From the NCBI GenBank assembly GCA_020809705.1, contig CP085829.1, positions 5,580,001 through 5,644,000 on the forward strand: a stretch of 64,000 bases of DNA. Reading direction: 5' to 3'. How positions within the stretch are numbered: the stretch's first letter is position 1; every line of letters begins with the position of its first letter. The stretch is from Calonectria ilicicola (Eukaryota > Ascomycota > Sordariomycetes > Hypocreales > Nectriaceae). Below the pieces are notes generated by a model, which saw only the letters and a list, made by a program, of their open reading frames with translations, searched no databases and had not been told where the DNA came from. Both the position numbers and the translations under genes were made by a program. Below, piece after piece: positions 57,401 to 64,000 of this stretch.

Positions 57401-60400
57401 GTTCGGGCTCTTGCAAGGCTCCGGGCTCCTGACCGAATGGGGCGTGCACGCAGTAATACTTCCTAATCAGGAAAATGGTTTCGAGCTGCTTGGCGCTGAT
57501 TCTTTTTTTTTTTTTTTGGCTTTACCATGTTGTTTGCTGACTGCGACATGGAATCCCGACAAGGCGGTACACGGGGGATTTTTTGCGTGAGATCCTTGAT
57601 GGGCACCAGGGCGGAGCTAGGAACGATCTACGTGCTTGCGACGGGCTGATGATGCTAATTTGCCCTCATCACTCACCACAGCCCAAAGGATCGCGGAGAA
57701 GGAAGGGCACAGCACAGCAAAGCAAAAGCAGACGACGGGCCAGGAAGGGCACGTACGTAATTTGTCGTCCTCTAAGCCTCTTTGCCAAGGTTCTTGTCTC
57801 AATCAGCCCAACACCGTTGCGGTAATCTATGATTGACAAGATCCTTACCCGCACGCATCCTCGGACTCGCATTTCTCGGATAGTCGCTCTCGCGCGCGCC
57901 GCGCCTCGACCCCGCCAAGAGCGAAAACGATGGCCCTCCTAATCCTCCGCTGTTTGAGCTTCGCTTCCCGCTCCTGGCGCCTGCGGACTGCTGCAAGCTG
58001 GGTCATGCTTGAGGTCCCCTTGGTTACTCCACACCCTTCTTTGCTTTTCTTTTTGGCTTTCTTATCCTATTTAGTTCTTTTCCTCCTTTCGGTCTCGTTC
58101 TCGTCATTTTTTCTTTTGTTTTGGTTTTGGGCCCCCCGCCCACGCCCACTTTTGCGGGCTGCCGTCTGGTCTGCGACGTGCATGATTTGGCCTGACCAAA
58201 CTGACCCCAGGTTATGCCATGCCATGCCCTTGCCCTGCCGTGCCCTGCCGTGCCCTGTCTAGATTGTGGCCGGGTGGGCCTGTCACGGCGGCGCGGGTAG
58301 CATGTGTGGGGCCGGCACAGCGCTTGCACCCGGCATAAAACAGCTTGGGATGGTTGTGTTATCCACACTGCGGCCCCGGCCTTTAAACAGGGCCGAGGCG
58401 CCGAACCACCGAAACAGCACGGCAAATGAAAAAGGCGGAAGAGGCACAAGGCGAAACGAACATTTCAAGTCAGATGATGAGGGGGGGTAGTATCAGGGTG
58501 TGATGAACTGAATCAAGAATCAGGCTGCGGATGACCTAGGAGGTGCATACGCACACAGGACAACAGCCAAGAAGAGAAGAGGAAAAAGGAAAAAAAAAGC
58601 CGGCCGCCTGTGCATTTGTGTATGCGGGATTGGTTTTCCTCCCTAGTGTGGCGTGGCTCTATCTTGTCGTTTCTCAGCTCTGCAGGTTTTGGATTTTCTT
58701 TTGTGCAATCAATCTAGGCAGATACGCTCGCCGGTCCAGAGGTGCATAGGGTCGGACAGATTGAGTTGCGCACTCCGCACCGCCACCGACCTGCCCATCA
58801 CCAATGATTCCAAACAGTGGCTTGCTGTCTCTGCGACATGTACTTTGCCCATCCTGGCGCGCGAGCCCAAACCCAAATTCTGGCATCCCACCTTCTGTTG
58901 CAGTCCTTGGATGGAGGAGGAGGAGGAGGAGGGCACACGCCCCGCACTCGCTCCCTCTCTGCTGCTCATCCTTTTCATCACATGCCTAAAAAAGTAAAAC
59001 AAGCAGACCTTGGTGGTCCCTCCCCCCCTCCCCTTCCCCTCACCCAAGAAATAATAAAAACAACACCAAGGAGCATATGGGCTAACTAGTGTGTCGCCTG
59101 GTGGCTTAGCACCTAGGGGGGGGGGAGGTTTCTTGGCAGAAAATAGGTGCCAAGAGGGCAATCCAAATTACGACTACGGGGGTAACGACACATACACACA
59201 CACACGGTCGCCTGCCCCAAGTTTTTTACGATGGATGGCGCTGGATTTGCCAGGGATCGGCACAGACCAAGAAGCACTGTCTGGCGCAGTGATGCCAATG
59301 CCCAGCCCAGCAGCGATTGGGTGACGCCGCCTTGGCCCAACGCCCTGCAGAGCCACGGCACACGTGGATGCCCAATTGTCGAATCCGAAATACGAATTTG
59401 TCGCTTCGTCTAACCTTATTCCTCAGTCTACCCCTCCCCTTCGCCGCCCTGGCGCCTTGGTAGTCAGTCCCAGGGCCCTTTTGGCGAGAAACAAGGGCCT
59501 TTGACGAGACCGTTTCGTCAGAGGCTGGGCGCAGGCGCGCACACACGCTACGCACGCAAGCAAGCAAGCAAGCAAGCAGGAAACAAAGGGCCACCATCCA
59601 TGGTTGCGGCTGATGATAGGTTCAGAGCCAAGCTGCTGCTGGCTTCACCGCCGACTTGGCGCCAGCGTCCTTCTATAGCTCTATTGACTGGTGCTCATCG
59701 TCTATTGGATTAGATGGGGTCTTGTTTTTTCCCTTGCTCCTCACATTGCTGTTATTTTTTCCTTGGTAGAAACTATAACCTGCATACCGCCGCACCTTCG
59801 TTAGTGCAAAACATGGGCAGAAAGAGTAGCTTGCTTTTTTTTTTTTTTGCGCCCTTGCTCGCACGCCATGGTCAGGTCCAATTTCGGGTTTGCATCATCG
59901 ATACCTGACCTGGTCCGAGTTTCGTTAGGGAGAAACCTGAGTGAGGTGAGCCCAGCGAGTGTGTGAGTGACATGCCCGCCCCAGAGAGACGCGGTCTCAC
60001 TTTATCGGCGAGTTCATCTTTCCCAAGCACAACCCCGGCCCGGAAGATGATGCTTTTTGCCTGCATGTGATGTGATGTGATAAGAAGATGTGGGTTGAAT
60101 GCCTTTTATCACGTAGCATGGAATGGCACATTAGTTGTCATGACGCGTTGCAGTCACTGTGTGTTTTTTGTTTTTGTTTTCACATGTGTAACTACCGGTC
60201 CACAAATATAAGCAGGCATGGTTACATATCACCACGAAAGCTCGCCTTATGAGGTGTCATCATGCGATGCCCTCCAGCACATGACATGATCCCAGTTCAG
60301 CCCATCTGCCATCGTGGGCCCAGGGTCTAAATTCCTCCAAGACCAGCTAGCTATCGTATTTGGTTTATTGCCATGAAATATATTGAACGTGGCGACTATA

Positions 60401-62794
60401 TATCCTATATTCTGCTTGATCCAGTCGAGTTAAGGAACCCTCAGCACCAAACTTGGCACACTGCTCAGAGCAAACTGGTCCTTGACAGACCAAATTCCAT
60501 TATCCAACGTCTATTATTTTGCCTAAAGCTCTCTAATTGGATTTTATAATGAAGGAATATGATTATCATGCGACTGTCCGAGGTCACGGGGGGAAAGTAT
60601 ATGTGTTTTCCTAAATATACCGCCCTACTCAACGTGCAATAACACAACTATGGGATAGAGACGAAGACGTCACGCTTCTGAGACAAATGTATTACGACCT
60701 ATCTCACACATCTAGGTCTGAGAAATTGCTTGATCACGGGATCATCATCCCCAGTCACGCACTTCCGGTTATTCCCAAAAACCCCCCTTGAGATCAGCCG
60801 TCGTCGTTGTCAACGGCAAGGATCTCCAAGCCGTCAGATTCTTATACTTCAAGCGTGCACTCGGTCCCGATTGGCTCAGCGTCAATACCCCCATTGCGGC
60901 TAATTCTATCATAATATGAAGAAAGACCAATCCGGCAGGTCTCATGGAAAAGTTGTATACAAGCCGCATACTCGCTTTACTATTGTACGTGTATTGGAAA
61001 ACTCGGATACAAGTTGGCCGTAACTAGTCTCTCCAGAAAGGGTCAATGGGCCGCTGTTAAGCGACGGTCAAGATTAAAATGCTCGTGGGTCACATTAGTC
61101 ACTAAGAAGCTAGGAGTTTTTGCTTATGCTCCAGCGAGGAGCATCGAGATGAGGTTTCGTCCAGGTGGACAAGGACCACGTCGCCAGACTTGGGTCCGTC
61201 TTGAAACTCCCGAAGAGGGGATTGCGGGCCGCTTGTGTCGCCTGCGACATGATTGAAAAGTACACGCCCAAGGTTTTTTTTGGTGAGGCGGATAGTGGAC
61301 TTTTGTCTCAAGCACTTGTCGGCTATTTTGTGCCGTTCCCAGTCGCCGACCTAGGAGATGTTTGTCGGTGACCTTGAAAAGATGGCAAAACATCTAGACT
61401 AAACAACCTATACAGGGGACACCTTGGCTCCAAAAAGATGATCATCGCGGCTCGGCGACCAGGAAAGGACCACGCCCTGTTTGCTCGAGTGTGTCCCCGA
61501 CTAGCTGTAGGGCGTGACAGCCATCTGAATCTATGTACATGCCCGGTCTTATCTGAAAGTATGGGTTTATTCACACGCACACAGGCGCGTGCACATCAAA
61601 AGTCAGAGCGTGATCAAGACCAGTATCTAGACCCAAGTTCAAGGTTTGGCATTACGCCTGCATGACGGTCTCTCCCATCACAACACACACAAACACACAC
61701 AGCACGGTACTTGGCACATCTTCTTGTCCCCCTCAATTCATGTCTATTCCCAAACTAGAAGCGGTGCGTCGTATCTGTATACGACATTAGGTTCACACCA
61801 CAAGACAGAGTGCGGGGAAACCGACTGTTGCAGTCGCCTGTGCCACTACAACATTCGTCCTCGCCTCCTGGTTGCTCCCCCTCATCCCACCCTTGGGGGG
61901 GACAGAAATATCAAATCACTCTCTAGGTCTACACCATCCACATTCCCCTGTTAAAAGCGAAGCCGTCCGGTCACGGGAAGCGCCCTCGATATGCAAGCCG
62001 GCATCCCTCATCCGGGCCCGGGATATCTCCTCGTCGCTCCTCCACCGTCGTATTTCTCTCTCGCACTGGCTGCCTCCCTTTCCGCGTATTCAAGCCCATC
62101 CTCCGCATCGCGAATCCAGGGTCTATCCCGCGGGAGACGAAACGGTTCGACGCCGAGACAATCCTGGACCGCTCTACTGCACCCTTGCGACGTGCGAGAA
62201 TACGGTCTAGCGACAGCCATAGGCGAAGAGCCGGGAGGCGGAGGCGCAGCGGTCCTGCTTATGGGTGCCTGGGCACAACTGTGTACCATCTGCAATTAAA
62301 CCGGCGGGGTTCGCATTGCAAGCGAACAAATGCCGTTCCTGACAAGAGCTGGGCAATTGCGGAGCAACCAATGCACCGACTTGAAGCACGATGTCCGCCA
62401 TTTTCCTTGGTGCCTGGATGAGTTGCGCGGCCTTTGATGGCTGAGCTCTGCCAAAGTGAGACAGCGCTTGCGACCACCACCGCCCGAATACCGTAGAGAT
62501 GCATGCTCCCAGTAGGGATGACACCTGCGGCGCATTGCCAGGTTTCCTTTCTTTTTTTGCGCCATCCACACCCCCAGCTGATCCCCCCCACGTCCACGTC
62601 CACGTAGATGCGATAATGGAACATTTTTTCGCACATGCGCCTCATTCATTCGTTACATACTCGTAGACAGCCCACAACGCCGTATGGCCCCGTCTCTGTA
62701 TCGATCGAAAATCACCAAACGCCGATCCCAATCCTGCGTGCCCAGGCGCCTTGGCTAAAACATATTACGGCGCACACCTCATCACAACACGTCA
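54470..62794. other. 8.3-kb gene-free region downstream of the Zn2Cys6 regulator
   Basis: I found no supported gene. Low-complexity tracts are dense: a 13-C run at 55374-55386, a T run at 57503-57517, TGCCA/TGCCC repeats at 58214-58258, GAG repeats at 58913-58931 and GCAA repeats at 59556-59579. The part from 60060 to 61000 is less repetitive, but no frame there shows motifs. The 102-codon frame at 61991-62299 starts with ATG but has overlapping equals on the other strand and no motif. Confidence 0.5.
59556..59579. repeat. GCAA tetranucleotide repeat
   Basis: Six tandem copies of GCAA lie in non-coding DNA. This is a candidate variable microsatellite. Confidence 0.85.
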
Positions 62795-63646
62795 TCAGTT
62801 CTTGATATCCAGCACCTGTTTGAGCACACCCTCGCTGGCCCTCCACCAGCGAGCTCGTTCTTCCAAGTCATCAGCTGCACCGCCCAGCGCTGCCTCCTTT
62901 CTCCGCCTAGCCTCCTTTGCTGCCGTCATGCTATTGTGTCGCTTGGTCTCGAGGGGCTGCAACTCGGCATGTAGTCGTTCAGCTTCCTTGCGCTTTCGTG
63001 GCGCCTTGGCTTGAAGGGACTCCAATTCTCGTGCGAGTTCTTGCTGCTCCAGCTTGCGCTTCGTTACAAGATCGAGCGTCTTGGCGAGAGGGAGGTTGAG
63101 GTTAGGATTCGATCCCACCGGCACGGATTGTGACTCCTTGAGTTCTGCAATACGCTCCTCGAGCTCTTCAATTTTGGATGGCAGCTCCTTGAGCTTGGCG
63201 GTTTCAAGCTGAATGTTCTCGTAGAGCCTGCTCAGCTCCAGACCCCTTTCTTCCAGCTCAGACACCATGTCTACCACCTCATTCTTGAGCGCCTTCAACT
63301 CCGACTTGGCACCCGCGTTCTCCTTTTCCAACTCAAGATTTTCGGCCGGTGTGACAATCAATGGCGGATCACCCACGATGGCACGAATGAACTTTTCCTT
63401 GGTGACCTGCTCGACGTAGGAGAATCGTAGTTTTGCAAAGAGCTCCTTGTAGTGTGCCAGGTCGGCCGCCAGGCTCGCAGGTGTGAGAGCATCAAGCGAT
63501 GCATTGGATGCGTCCGAGGTTCGCTGGCGTATATCTTGTGGTGTTGAACTGAGAATCGGCTCGCTGAGTTTGATGATTGAGATTTCGTGTTTTGATTGCA
63601 ATTGCTCCAGGTTTCGGAGCGCTTGGCTCGTCGTTTGCTGATCCAT
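62795..63646 (-). CDS. Kinetochore protein Sos7-like coiled-coil protein
   Basis: A single-exon gene of 283 residues from ATG 63646 (333 if the in-frame ATG at 63796 were used). Sos7 partners Spc7/KNL1 at the outer kinetochore and is needed for chromosome segregation. The diagnostic block is SLAADLAHYKELFAKLRFSY followed by VEQVTKEKFIRAIVGDPPLI near residues 58-97. After it comes a long heptad-rich coiled coil (ELEKENAGAKSELKALKNEV; LPSKIEELEERIAELKES), then a Lys/Arg-rich coiled coil to the C-terminus. I prefer the inner start because homologues begin shortly before a KHEISIIKLSEPIL-like segment, and the extra 50 residues have no helix-forming bias. Divergence outside the block is usual for this family. 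Confidence 0.85.
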   Translation of the reverse strand: MDQQTTSQALRNLEQLQSKHEISIIKLSEPILSSTPQDIRQRTSDASNASLDALTPASLAADLAHYKELFAKLRFSYVEQVTKEKFIRAIVGDPPLIVTPAENLELEKENAGAKSELKALKNEVVDMVSELEERGLELSRLYENIQLETAKLKELPSKIEELEERIAELKESQSVPVGSNPNLNLPLAKTLDLVTKRKLEQQELARELESLQAKAPRKRKEAERLHAELQPLETKRHNSMTAAKEARRRKEAALGGAADDLEERARWWRASEGVLKQVLDIKN

Positions 63647-64000
63647 GGCGTAATTGTTGATCCAGTTAATGGTTCGCTGTCGGTTATTGTAATGGCAGAA
63701 ATGCGCTCTTGGCCCGTCGTCGTCTTCGTCCCGATTTTCGTGAGTCGCGGCGCAATTCAGATGATTTTGCAGTTGGTCATGACGAAGGCGCGACATGAGT
63801 GTTTACTTAGAGCCAAATGTGGTTAGTGCGGGACATGTGCTTATTAAGGCGGCTGACGGCGGCAAAATGCGGTGGCAGCCGAAGTCCCGCGCCGTTAGTC
63901 ATGATACAACAGGCTCACCCCTATACAATTATCAACTCAATATAATTATTCGACGCCGCGCGAAGAAACAGGGTAGCTCGGCGCAGTCGCAAAGGTACTC
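63647..64000. other. Upstream region of Sos7 gene to window end
   Basis: About 350 bases: 150 nt of open frame above the preferred start (alternative N-terminus or leader), then AT-rich sequence at 63900-63950. Nothing else was recognised before the window ends. Confidence 0.5.

Overview
The window is nuclear DNA of a filamentous ascomycete. Genes carry short introns (about 47-102 nt) with GTRNGT-type donors and CTAAC/CTGAC-type branch sites. Several families are typical of Pezizomycotina: a Zn2Cys6 regulator, a Fungal_trans_2-type regulator, a GH12 glucanase, an EI24/RRT8 protein and the kinetochore protein Sos7. The protein set suggests Sordariomycetes, probably Hypocreales; this is my inference and no species can be named from the sequence. 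No rRNA, tRNA, CRISPR or intact transposon was recognised.

Layout. 0-9.4 kb is a metabolic block: the 3' part of methylcrotonoyl-CoA carboxylase beta, a six-exon GMC oxidoreductase and a single-exon FAD dehydrogenase with a presequence-like N-terminus, all on +, facing a five-exon regulator on - that lacks a zinc cluster. 9.4-19.4 kb has no convincing gene. It holds an AT-rich island (about 13.9-15.6 kb) with decayed coding remnants showing C-to-T type stop codons, then a pyrimidine-rich leader (17.9-19.4 kb) with a probable 5' UTR intron. 19.4-25.2 kb carries a proline-rich type II membrane protein with an EGF-like domain, an L-rhamnose mutarotase and a His-rich single-pass membrane protein. 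28.6-32.4 kb carries a secreted GH12 glucanase and an APH-like kinase-fold protein. 32.9-36.9 kb is a 1296-residue Ser/Thr-rich secreted mucin-like protein. 38.5-42.3 kb is a divergent pair: a seven-exon EI24/RRT8 membrane protein and a LanC-like protein. From 42.3 to 62.8 kb the only gene is a Zn2Cys6 regulator at 53.3-54.5 kb, with 10.9 kb and 8.3 kb of gene-free, simple-repeat-rich DNA on either side. Sos7 closes the window.

How the genes fit together. The first four genes could form a small catabolic neighbourhood (carboxylase, alcohol oxidase-type flavoprotein, steroid-dehydrogenase-type flavoprotein, regulator), but co-function is inferred only from adjacency. GH12 and rhamnose mutarotase point to use of plant cell-wall sugars. 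The other genes look like independent housekeeping, membrane or cell-surface loci.

Gene models were built by hand from reading frames and splice signals. All multi-exon models given here close in frame across every junction. No database search was possible, so family names rest on recognised motifs.
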